NCBI RefSeq assembly: GCF_000337135.1
Contig: NZ_AOIN01000046.1
Span: 131,100 to 195,099 of the forward strand
Direction: 5' to 3'
Source of the DNA: Natrialba chahannaoensis JCM 10990
GTDB lineage: Archaea; Halobacteriota; Halobacteria; Halobacteriales; Natrialbaceae
DNA length: 64,000 nt
A model generated the notes under the pieces. It had not been told where the DNA came from. It saw only the letters and a list, made by a program, of their open reading frames with translations, and made no database searches. Positions 26,357-34,886 of the stretch are shown here, in pieces. The position numbers and the translations under genes are program-made. Every line of letters begins with the position of its first letter. Position 1 is the stretch's first letter.

Positions 26357-28768
26357 ATGACCGGCAGCGACGAGGAACTCGCAAAAGACCTCGGACTGGT
26401 CTCGGCGCTCGCAATCGGTATCGGGACCATGATCGGGGCTGGGATCTTCGTCCTTCCGGGTATAGCTGCCAAGGAGGCCGGTCCACTTGTCGTGATCTCG
26501 TTTATTATCGGCGGTATGATCGCGATGATCAACGCCTTCTCCGTGAGTGAGTTGGGAACGGCGATGCCAAAAGCTGGCGGAGCGTACTACTACATCAATC
26601 GGGCACTTGGCCCGCTGTTCGGGTCTATCTCGGGGATGGGTGATTGGATCGGACTCGCCTTCGCGAGCGCGTTCTACAGCATCGGGTTTGGCGGCTACCT
26701 CGCCGACTTACTCGATGGTGTCGTTGTCCCGATCCCCGGTGTGGGGGAGCTTGCGCTCCTCCCGACGATTGCCATCGGGCCGCTCGTTCTCACCGAAATT
26801 CAGATCGGTGCGGTTATCGCCGGTGTCGTGTTCGTCGGTGTCAATTACATCGGCGCAAAGGAAACAGGCGGCATTCAGACCGCCATCGTGACGCTCCTCC
26901 TTGGTCTCCTCACGATCTTCGCCATCGTCGGCTTCTTCTCGTTCGACTGGGGTACCGTCACCGCCGACGGTAGCTACGCTCCCGAGGGTGTCGGTGCGAT
27001 GCTCCCCGGTGCAGCGCTCGTGTTCGTCTCCTACCTCGGCTATGCGAAGATCGCAACTATCGGCGAGGAACTCAAGAACCCCGGCCGGAACCTTCCGATT
27101 GCGATCATCGGTAGCGTCGGTATTGTGATGGTCATCTACGCGATCCTCGTCGGCCTCCTGATGGGGCTGATTCCACACCAGGAGTTCTTCCTCGATGAAG
27201 TCGAGAACGCACCGATGTCCTACGCGGCCGAAATCGTCTTCGACTACCAGCTTCCGGTCGCCGGCTTCGAAATCCCGATCCTCGGTATCGGTGTGACGTC
27301 GATCACGCTCGCAGCACTACTCGCGACCGCCTCGAGTGCGAACGCCTCGATCCTCGCGTCCGCGCGTATCAACTTCGCGATGGGACGTGACAAGATCGTC
27401 TCTGACTCGCTCAACGAGATTCACCCGCGATTCGCGACACCGTACCGCTCGATCGCTATCACCGGTGGCCTGATCATCATCTTCATCATCGGCCTCGGTG
27501 AGACAGTCGAGATCCTCTCGAGTGCAGCCAGTGTGCTCCACCTGGTCGTCTACGCGCTGATCAACGTCTCGCTGATCGTCTTCCGCGAGACGAACCCGCC
27601 GGAGTACGATCCGGACTTCGAGGTGCCGTTCTACCCGTACCTGCCGATTTCCGGCTTCATCCTCTCGCTCGGGTTGATCTACTACATGGACAACACGGCG
27701 ACCCTGATCGCCGGCGCGTTCGTCGTCTTCGCAATCGTGTGGTACTTCGCGTACGCGCGAACGGAGACTGATCTCGAGGGACTACTCGGCACGTACATTC
27801 TCGATCGATCCTCCGAGATGCCGGACGCGGCCGTGACCGCGGCGAGTGCCGTGCAACCGACCGGAAACGACGACTACACTGTCGTCGTTCCCGTCTCAAA
27901 CCCACGCACCGAATCAGAACTGCTCTCGGTGGCGAGCGTCCTCGCGAAGGCAAACGGTGGTCGCGTCCAAGCTGTCCACATCGTCGAGGTGCCAGACCAG
28001 ACGCCACTCGAGGAAGGCTCAGAACACATGCAGCGCATCGACGCAGAGTCCCAGGAACTGATGACGAACGTCGAGCAGAGCACAGAGATGCTCGACGTGC
28101 CCGTCGACGTTCGGACCGTCGCATCACACCGCTCGTTCGAGGAAGTGTTTAACGTGGCCGAGCGCGGACAGGCGGACACCGTCGTCATGGGCTGGGGTCG
28201 CGACCGGCCGTGGTCTGCGGGTCGCGCCGAGCGGCCGCTCGATGAGCTCACGCACGATCTACCGTGTGATTTCCTCGTGCTCAACGACCGTGGCTTCGAT
28301 TCCGACCGCGTGCTGGTGCCGACCGCCGGCGGTCCGGACTCCGAGCTGAGCGCGGAAGTCGCACGAAATCTCCGTGACCAGGTCGATGCGGAGATCACCC
28401 TCCTGCACGTCGTCGATGAAGGAACGAGCCAACAGGAGGGCGAAACGTTCCTACGCGAGTGGGCAGCCGAACACGACCTTGACGATGCGGCGATCCGCAT
28501 CGACACCTCCGGTGATGTCGAAGCCGCGATTTCAACGGCCGCGAGCGACCACTCACTGGTCGTTATCGGTGCGACCGAACGCGGACTGCTCTCGCGGCTG
28601 TTCCGCGGCTCGCTGGCCTACGACGTGGTCAATGAAGTCGACTGTTCGGTCTTGCTCGCCGAACGACCGACCTCACGGTCGCTTCGTGATCGGTTATTTG
28701 GCCGGAAACACGAGGGAGCTGGCGACACTGACGCCGATAGCGAAATGAAAATCGAGAGCGACACCTAA
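26357..28768 (+). CDS. APC-superfamily amino-acid permease fused to UspA domains (copy 1)
   Basis: An 803-residue fusion. Residues 1-430 form an APC permease with about 12 TM helices, opening ELAKDLGLVSALAIGIGTMIGAGIFVLPG (the substrate-binding GAGIF in TM1) and AMPKAGGAYYYINRALGP. From about 500 two universal-stress-protein-like domains follow: YTVVVPVSNPRTESELLSVA and VLVPTAGGPDSELSAEVARN, the second ending VVIGATERGLLSRLF, the usual ATP-type loop pattern. The start is ATG 26357, with ggagg upstream; an upstream TTG is less likely. It is a paralogue of the gene at 34887-37289. The cytosolic UspA tail probably tunes transport to energy or osmotic state. Confidence 0.85.
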   Translation: MTGSDEELAKDLGLVSALAIGIGTMIGAGIFVLPGIAAKEAGPLVVISFIIGGMIAMINAFSVSELGTAMPKAGGAYYYINRALGPLFGSISGMGDWIGLAFASAFYSIGFGGYLADLLDGVVVPIPGVGELALLPTIAIGPLVLTEIQIGAVIAGVVFVGVNYIGAKETGGIQTAIVTLLLGLLTIFAIVGFFSFDWGTVTADGSYAPEGVGAMLPGAALVFVSYLGYAKIATIGEELKNPGRNLPIAIIGSVGIVMVIYAILVGLLMGLIPHQEFFLDEVENAPMSYAAEIVFDYQLPVAGFEIPILGIGVTSITLAALLATASSANASILASARINFAMGRDKIVSDSLNEIHPRFATPYRSIAITGGLIIIFIIGLGETVEILSSAASVLHLVVYALINVSLIVFRETNPPEYDPDFEVPFYPYLPISGFILSLGLIYYMDNTATLIAGAFVVFAIVWYFAYARTETDLEGLLGTYILDRSSEMPDAAVTAASAVQPTGNDDYTVVVPVSNPRTESELLSVASVLAKANGGRVQAVHIVEVPDQTPLEEGSEHMQRIDAESQELMTNVEQSTEMLDVPVDVRTVASHRSFEEVFNVAERGQADTVVMGWGRDRPWSAGRAERPLDELTHDLPCDFLVLNDRGFDSDRVLVPTAGGPDSELSAEVARNLRDQVDAEITLLHVVDEGTSQQEGETFLREWAAEHDLDDAAIRIDTSGDVEAAISTAASDHSLVVIGATERGLLSRLFRGSLAYDVVNEVDCSVLLAERPTSRSLRDRLFGRKHEGAGDTDADSEMKIESDT

Positions 28769-28883
28769 CCACAGACAACTCCCGTTCTGCCCACTGCACG
28801 TTCTGCCACACCGCCCGTTCTACCACACCGTTTCCTGTACCGTTCGGGAACGCATATACGAGCCCGGTCACTACGATAGCAGT

Positions 28884-29843
28884 ATGACTGACAGCGCCGC
28901 CGCGGAGTCGGCCTGGTTCGCGGCCGTCGATGCCGACGACTTCGAGAACCTCAAGACGCTCGACTCTCTCGACGATGCCGATGCCCGCGACTCCACCGCC
29001 GTCACTGCAATCCGCGACGGAACCGCCGACAGACCCAAGGATTGGCCGTCACTGGCCGTCGAAGCCGGAATCGCTGACGACAAGGACGAATACTACAGCC
29101 TACTGCACGCGGCGACGATGGCAACCACCCGCGCCACCGTCACCGAGCGCGAAGCCGCCGACGACCGCCAACTCGTCCACGCCGTCCGCGCCATGGACGA
29201 CTGCGAACGCACCGCCAACGAACTCGCCGAACGCCTCGCCGAATGGGCCGGCACCGTCGATCCCGACGCCGGCACCGGCATCTCGTTTGCCCGCGACATC
29301 ACGAGCGGCGAACACACACTCGAGTCCAGTCACGAACCGATCGCCTCGCTGGCCGAGCGCGTCGTCGACCTCGCGGACGAAGCCGACGACCTCCGGGAGT
29401 TCGTCGAACGCCAGACGCCAACCGTCGCGCCGAATCTCGCCGCCCTCGCCGGGCCGGTGCTCGGTGCCCGACTACTCTCGCTGACGGGTGGACTCGAGTC
29501 CCTCGCGAAGAAGCCAAGCGGGACAATTCAGGTGCTGGGTGCGGAGGACGCGCTGTTCGCCCACCTGCGCGGGCACGCGAGTTCGCCCAAGCACGGGATT
29601 CTCTACATGCACGACGCAGTTCGTGGGACGCATCCGGACGAGCGGGGTTCTGCCGCCCGGGCCGTCGCTGGAAAGATCGCTATTGCCGCGCGAGTTGATC
29701 ACTACTCGGGTGAGCGCAAGCCGGAGCTGAAGGCGGAACTCGAGGAGCGCGTTGAGACAATTCAGGCGCGGACGAACGAGGGTGGAGGGGGCGACGACAC
29801 TGCCGGCAACGGCGCTGACAACGGAGGCGGTACCGATGAGTGA
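28884..29843 (+). CDS. nop5: Nop5/Nop56/58 family C/D-box RNP core protein
   Basis: A 319-residue archaeal Nop5. The N-terminal domain (1-115) contacts fibrillarin, the central coiled coil spans about 120-210 (SLAERVVDLADEADDLREF), and the NOP domain is clear: PNLAALAGPVLGARLLSLTGGLESLAKKPSGTIQVLGAEDALF, then HGILYMHDAVRGTHPDERGSAARAVAGKIAIAARVD. It binds box C/D guide RNA with L7Ae and positions fibrillarin for 2'-O-methylation of rRNA and tRNA. A TATA box (gcatatacg) sits about 28 bases before the start. The gene overlaps flpA by eight bases. Confidence 0.92.
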   Translation: MTDSAAAESAWFAAVDADDFENLKTLDSLDDADARDSTAVTAIRDGTADRPKDWPSLAVEAGIADDKDEYYSLLHAATMATTRATVTEREAADDRQLVHAVRAMDDCERTANELAERLAEWAGTVDPDAGTGISFARDITSGEHTLESSHEPIASLAERVVDLADEADDLREFVERQTPTVAPNLAALAGPVLGARLLSLTGGLESLAKKPSGTIQVLGAEDALFAHLRGHASSPKHGILYMHDAVRGTHPDERGSAARAVAGKIAIAARVDHYSGERKPELKAELEERVETIQARTNEGGGGDDTAGNGADNGGGTDE

Positions 29844-30483
29844 GCACCTCCCTGATGGTGTCGAGCGCCACGCGTTCGGCGGCGATGGTGATGGCACCGA
29901 CCGACTCGCCACCCGCGGCGAGCCCGTCTACGGCGAACCCACCGACGATGAGTGGCGCGCCTGGGACCCCAGCCGCTCGAAACTCGGCGCGATGCTCGAA
30001 CTCGAGATGCAGACGGATCTGGCGGGCGACGACACCGTCCTCTATCTCGGCGCAGCGAGCGGAACGACGGTGAGCCACGTTGCGGACTTCGCCGGCCCAA
30101 CCTACGCCGTCGAGTTCGCGGCCCGGCCAGCCAGAGACCTTCTTGAGGCGGCGGCCTCGCGCTCGCAGTTGTTCCCGCTGCTCGCGGACGCCCGCAAGCC
30201 CGACACCTACGCCCACGTCGTCGAATCGGATGTCGACATTATCGTACAGGACGTCGCCACGCGCGGACAGGCGCGAGTTGCACTCGAGAACCGTCGGTTC
30301 CTCGCAGACGACGGCCGACTCCTGCTCGCGGTCAAGGCCCGGAGCGAGGACGTGACTCGTGACCCGTCGGCGGTGTTCGACGACGTGCGCGAAGAACTGG
30401 AAGCAGAATACGAGGTACTCGAGACAAAGTCCTTAGAGCGGTATCACGCGGATCATCTGGGTATTGTGGCACGGCCGCTGTAG
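29836..30483 (+). CDS. flpA: Fibrillarin-like rRNA/tRNA 2'-O-methyltransferase
   Basis: A 215-residue SAM-dependent methyltransferase. Motif I VLYLGAASGTTVSHVADF binds SAM; VYAVEFAARPARDLL follows as in all archaeal fibrillarins (here TYAVEFAARPARDLL); DVDIIVQDVATRGQA carries the catalytic Asp and LLAVKARSEDVTRDP the catalytic Lys. Its start ATG lies inside the end of nop5, so the two subunits are made in a coupled way for the same C/D RNP. Length slightly under the usual 225-230. Confidence 0.93.
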   Translation: MSEHLPDGVERHAFGGDGDGTDRLATRGEPVYGEPTDDEWRAWDPSRSKLGAMLELEMQTDLAGDDTVLYLGAASGTTVSHVADFAGPTYAVEFAARPARDLLEAAASRSQLFPLLADARKPDTYAHVVESDVDIIVQDVATRGQARVALENRRFLADDGRLLLAVKARSEDVTRDPSAVFDDVREELEAEYEVLETKSLERYHADHLGIVARPL

Positions 30484-30578
30484 CTGTCGGGCAGGGGGTG
30501 GTGATGTTACTGGCGGTGGCAGTGGTGGTCTGGGAGTGCCGGCGACAACAGCAGTTTCGTTCGTGTTGCAGAAAGCCC

Positions 30579-30588
30579 ATATATAGTG
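30579..30588 (+). promoter_or_regulatory. TATA box of the PQQ-propeller lipoprotein
   Basis: The sequence atatatagtg is preceded by a purine-rich BRE-like gaaagccc and lies about 30 bases before the ATG at 30614, so the message is nearly leaderless. Confidence 0.55.
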
Positions 30589-30613
30589 ATGTCCGACACT
30601 CACCAAGAGACGA

Positions 30614-31909
30614 ATGAACGGACTGTGCGACCGACGAGCGTTTCTGGCGAGTGCAGCGACGGGGAGCATGCTCGGACTGGCGGGCTGTCTCTCCGGCGAT
30701 GCTGAACAGGTGAGTACCGACGATGTGACGCCGTCGGTTCCGTCGGCCGATCCGGATGCAGACGTTTCCTGGGAGTCGTTCCAGTACGACGCGACGAACA
30801 CCGGTCACGCGCCGGGTGTCGGCCCGACGGCTGACGTAGAGATGCTTTGGGACTTCCCGACAGACGATAGTGTCTACAGCAGCCCCGCCGTCGTCGACGG
30901 AACAGTGTACGTCGCCAGCATGGACGGCTCGCTGTACGCCATTGGAGCAGACGACGGCGACGAGCGCTGGTCGTTCGCAACCGACGACTCGATCACGAGC
31001 AGTCCGGCAGTGGTCGACGGGACGGTCTACGTCGGCAGTATGGACGGGACGGTGTATGCCCTGCCGGCGGACGGCGACGGAACGCAGCCGGAGCCCACGT
31101 GGACGTTCGACACTGGCGAGGGCGTCGCCGCGAGTCCGACCGTCGCGGACAGTGTCGTCTACATCGGCAGCAACGATGGCCACCTCTACGCGCTCGACGC
31201 GACCGACGGCGACCTGCTGTGGGCGTTCCCGGCTGAGGAGTCCATAATGCGCGCGCCCGCGGTCGCAGACGGAACCGTCTATTTTGGGAGCACGGACTAC
31301 TCACTCTACGCGGTCGACATCGATACGGCAGCGGACCAGTGGCGCGAGGGTGCTGACGAAGACAGTGACGATGGCGAGGCAGACAATCCGATCGACGAGC
31401 GCTGGCGCGTCGAAACGGGCAACCGAATCCAGAGCAGACCGACTGTCGCGGACGGCGTTGTCTATGTCGGGAGCAACGACGATCTGCTGTACGCAGTCGA
31501 GGCTAACTCGGGTGACATCCGGTGGACGTTCCAGACTAGCGGCTCAGTGACGGCGAGTCCAGCCGTCACGGAACACGCAGTCTACGCCGCGAGCTTTGAC
31601 AATTACGTCCACGCTCTGTCACCAGCTGCGGGACCGGAACCAGACGACGATGACGAGACTGCGAGCCCAGAGACGTACTTCTGGGCCGAGAGCGGCTTCC
31701 AGGGAGTCCGGAGCAGCCCGGTCGTCGTCGGTGACGCACTCTACGTCGGCAACGAGCACGGCACCGTGCGCTCGCTGTCGGCGGAGACGGGCGAGACGAA
31801 CTGGCAGTTCACGACCGAGGGCTGGGTTGCAAGTAGTCCGGCAGTCGTCGACGGTGTGGTTTACATCGGGAGCGGTGACGGATCGGTGTACGCACTCGAA
31901 GAGGTCTGA
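30614..31909 (+). CDS. PQQ-like beta-propeller lipoprotein
   Basis: A 431-residue exported protein. The N-terminus CDRRAFLASAATGSMLGLAGC is a Tat signal ending in a lipobox, with Cys25 as the lipid anchor. The mature part has about seven repeats of the PQQ/PqqDH blade, e.g. SSPAVVDGTVYVASMDGSLYAIGADDGDERWSF, each with the W-x-F/Y and 'SSP-V-DG-VY-GS-DG-LYAL' pattern. No cofactor-binding or dehydrogenase residues are obvious; such haloarchaeal propellers probably act as surface binding or assembly scaffolds. It sits between flpA and the broken trkH (convergent). Confidence 0.85.
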   Translation: MNGLCDRRAFLASAATGSMLGLAGCLSGDAEQVSTDDVTPSVPSADPDADVSWESFQYDATNTGHAPGVGPTADVEMLWDFPTDDSVYSSPAVVDGTVYVASMDGSLYAIGADDGDERWSFATDDSITSSPAVVDGTVYVGSMDGTVYALPADGDGTQPEPTWTFDTGEGVAASPTVADSVVYIGSNDGHLYALDATDGDLLWAFPAEESIMRAPAVADGTVYFGSTDYSLYAVDIDTAADQWREGADEDSDDGEADNPIDERWRVETGNRIQSRPTVADGVVYVGSNDDLLYAVEANSGDIRWTFQTSGSVTASPAVTEHAVYAASFDNYVHALSPAAGPEPDDDDETASPETYFWAESGFQGVRSSPVVVGDALYVGNEHGTVRSLSAETGETNWQFTTEGWVASSPAVVDGVVYIGSGDGSVYALEEV

Positions 31910-31970
31910 TCCAGCGAATCAGGAAGCCAGAACACGGCGGAACCAGAGAAGCACCTGAGACCGAATCCGC

Positions 31971-33489
31971 TTACGACCGCCAGTACGCCCGCGTCAATAA
32001 CACGAGCACCGGGAACAACTCAAGTCGCCCGATCCACATGTAGAGGATCATGAGCAGCTTTGACGACTCAGGGAAGTCACCGTAGCCCGCCATTGGCCCC
32101 ACGGCACCGAACCCGGGACCGATATTTCCGAGCGTCGCAATAGACGCACTGACGAGGTCGAGCGTTTCGATATCGTAGCCGATGCGTGCGGTGTCGACCG
32201 CGAGGAGCACGATGCCGACCAAAAATATCGCGACCTACAGCAGCGTAAACGCGTAGATTCCGCGAATCGCTTCCTCATCGAGCACCTGCCCGTTCATGCG
32301 AACTGGACGCACCGCCTCCGGGTGGATCGACGTGAACACCTCCCGACGAAGTGATTTGAGAATCACCAGCCAGCGAAGCATCTTGATCCCGCCACCCGTC
32401 GACCCTGTACTGCCGCCCAGAAACATCACGAACAGCAAGAGCGCCTTTGCCGGGCCGCTCCACGCGTCGAAATCGATGCTCGCGTACCCCGTCGAGTTCG
32501 TCAACGACACGATCTGGAACGCCGCATGGCGCAGGCTGGACTCGAGTCCTGGATCAGGGCCGACGTCACTGGCCGTGACTGCGAGCACGGCGGTCAGCAG
32601 CAGCGTCATGCCGGTGACAACGCCGAGGTAGAATCGGAACTCGGTATCGTTGATGAGTGCCGTGCGGTCTCCTGCGAGCATGTGCCACCAGAGGACGAAG
32701 TTGACGCCTGCGATGAACATGAACAGGATCACGAGCCACTGCACGGCCGGCGAGAAGGCAGCCACGCTATCGGCCTCGGGGGAGAAGCCGCCGGTCGGTA
32801 GCGTCGTAAAGCCGTGTGCGATGGCGTTGTACGCGTCCATCTCCGGCGCGTAGCCCGTCTGGTGGAGACCGTACAGTAGCGCGATGTACAGCAGTGTAAA
32901 GCCAATGTACGCGAGCCAGAGCACGCGAGCCGTCTCGGCGATGTGTGGCGTGAGCTTCGAGACGCCGGGACCCGGCGTCTCGGCTTCCATCAGTTGCGCG
33001 CCACCGACGGCAAGCTGTGAGAGGATTGCGACGGCGAGGACAATGATTCCCATCCCGCCGAGCCACTGTGTGAGCTGTCGCACAGCATGATCGCGTGGGA
33101 ATGTTCCTCGACGGAGATTGTCTCCATCACTGTCGCACCGGTCGTCGTGAAGCCGCTCATGCTCTCGAAGAGCGCGTTGATCGGGTGGGCAATTGCCCCA
33201 GTTCCCGCGAGGATGTACGGTAACGCGCCAAATATCGACGCGAACAGCCAGGTGAACGCCACGACGAAGAACGCTTCCCGCGCACCGGGTGTCGGGTCCG
33301 GATCGAGTCGGCGCAGGAGGAGGCCGAATCCGGCGGTGACCACCATCGAGACGATGAATACCCACAGATCCTCACCGCCATACAGCAGGGCGGTGACGAT
33401 CGGCACGACGAACGTAATCGAGAGTAAGGCGAGTAGCGTTCCAACGAGCGCTAGCCCTGCCGCAAATCGACGTGGAGACGCCGCCGCAT
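31971..33489 (-). pseudogene. trkH: Broken trkH potassium-transporter gene (two frameshifts, one TAG)
   Basis: Homology to TrkH runs the full length but in pieces. The ATG at 33489 overlaps the trkA stop (TGATG) and reads MRRRLHVDLRQG, then a one-base loss near 33455-33457 shifts to ALVGTLLALLSITFVV. A second one-base loss near 33080 (gctgtgcgac where TGGCGAC is expected) shifts from MSGFTTTGATVMETISVEEHSHAI to QLTQWLGGMGIIVLAVAIL. An in-frame TAG at 32235-32237 then splits AFTLL from VAIFLVGIVLLAV. Corrected, it would be about 506 residues with all four filter loops (SGFTTTG, LPTGGFS, TNSTGYAS, LGNIGPGF). The neighbouring trkA is intact. Confidence 0.85.
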
Positions 33490-34823
33490 CAGATCACCTG
33501 CGAAACCTCATCTAACACCGCGGAATCAACGAAAACGACGACGTGGTCGCCGGGTTGAACGACCGTCGTCCCGCGGGGTGTGACGAGACGACCGCCTCTC
33601 GAGATCGCACCGATCACGACGCCGTCAGGGAGATCCGCGGTCGCGTCGGCAATCTCTCGACCCGTCAGAACGCTGTTCTGGCCGGCTTCGATCTCGATCA
33701 CCTCTGCCCGGTCGTGTTCGAGCATCGCGATCTTTTCCGTATGATCCGTCCGGGTGAACCGAACGATCTCTTCGGCGGTTTCCTCGCGCGGGTTGATCGC
33801 GACATCGATGCCGACCGTCTCGAAGAGTTCCGCGTACTCAAGATTCTCGATCACTGCGACGGTCCGGTCGACGCCGAGTCGGCGCGCAAGCAAGGAGACG
33901 AGTAAATTCTTCTCGTCGCCATCGAGCGCCGCAACGACGATATCCGCCTCGTCAACGTGTTCGCGCGCGAGGAACTCGGCGTCCGTGGCGTCGTTTTCCA
34001 TCACCATCGTGTTCGGCAGGGCCTCTGCGCACTCGCGTGCGCGGTCATGGTCCTGTTCGATCAGACGCGGACTGAAACCGTGCTCTTCGAACTCGCGAGC
34101 GGTCTGGAAACCAATCTCGCTCGCACCGACGATAACGACCTCGTCAGCGTCGGTGTCGTGGGTACAGACGATGTCGTCGGCGAACCCGGTCACGGACTCG
34201 GGACTGCCGATGACGACGATTCGATCGCCCGCCTGAATGCTCGTCTCACCGGTTGCGACGATCATCTCCTCGCCGCGGAAGATAGCGGCGAACGTCAGCG
34301 AATCGTACTGGTCTGCCTCCCTGACCGTCGAACCGGCGACGGGGCTGTTCGGTCCGATCTCGAACTCGGCCATCCGGACGAGCCCGCCGGCGAACATGTT
34401 GACGTCGTGTGCGGCCGGTAAGCCCGAAATCCGGAAAATCGTCTGGGCGGTCAGCAGGTCCGTACAGACCATGAAGTCGACGCCGAAGGCCCCTTCCGAA
34501 CCGGTCCACGTCTCGAGAAGGGTCCGTCGTCTCACCCGAGCGATCGTGAAAGTGTCACCGTTCGCCTTCGCAGCACCGCAGATGACGACGTTTGACTCGT
34601 CGTCGTCGGTGCAGGCGATCATCAACCCAGCGTCGTCGAGACCGGCCTGACGAAGCGTCTCGAGTTTGGTTCCATCCCCCTGAATCGCGAGCACGTCGAG
34701 AGCGTACGTGAGCTCCTCGACAGTCTCGCCATCGCGGTCAACCACGACGACATCGTGTGAGGACTCAAGATTGGCGGCGATCGATCGGCCGACCTCACCA
34801 GCACCCACGACGATTACGCGCAT
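33489..34823 (-). CDS. trkA: Trk potassium system gating subunit TrkA
   Basis: A 444-residue protein with two tandem RCK units. Each has a NAD(H)-binding Rossmann TrkA_N domain (MRVIVVGAGEVGRSIAANLESSHDVVVVDRD at 1-31 and VVIVGASEIGFQTAREFEEHGFSPRLIEQD in the second half) followed by a TrkA_C ligand domain (for example VREADQYDSLTFAAIFRGEEMIVATGETSIQAGDRIVVIG, and LTGREIADATADLPDGVVIGAISRGG). TrkA binds the cytoplasmic face of TrkH and gates K+ uptake. The partner gene downstream in the same operon is broken, so this TrkA must pair with another TrkH, such as that at 38861-40402, or be idle. Confidence 0.9.
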   Translation of the reverse strand: MRVIVVGAGEVGRSIAANLESSHDVVVVDRDGETVEELTYALDVLAIQGDGTKLETLRQAGLDDAGLMIACTDDDESNVVICGAAKANGDTFTIARVRRRTLLETWTGSEGAFGVDFMVCTDLLTAQTIFRISGLPAAHDVNMFAGGLVRMAEFEIGPNSPVAGSTVREADQYDSLTFAAIFRGEEMIVATGETSIQAGDRIVVIGSPESVTGFADDIVCTHDTDADEVVIVGASEIGFQTAREFEEHGFSPRLIEQDHDRARECAEALPNTMVMENDATDAEFLAREHVDEADIVVAALDGDEKNLLVSLLARRLGVDRTVAVIENLEYAELFETVGIDVAINPREETAEEIVRFTRTDHTEKIAMLEHDRAEVIEIEAGQNSVLTGREIADATADLPDGVVIGAISRGGRLVTPRGTTVVQPGDHVVVFVDSAVLDEVSQVI

Positions 34824-34886
34824 CCCGCACTCACCTCTACCATGCCAACATTGTCTCTCATGGATAATAGTGTACCCATCGATTAA

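Noticed and set aside
32235..32237. TAG in trkH as a recoded amino acid (pyrrolysine-like)
   Set aside because: The gene also carries two frameshifts, the residue is in a TM segment where Tyr is expected, and no pyl genes are seen; a nonsense mutation is simpler.
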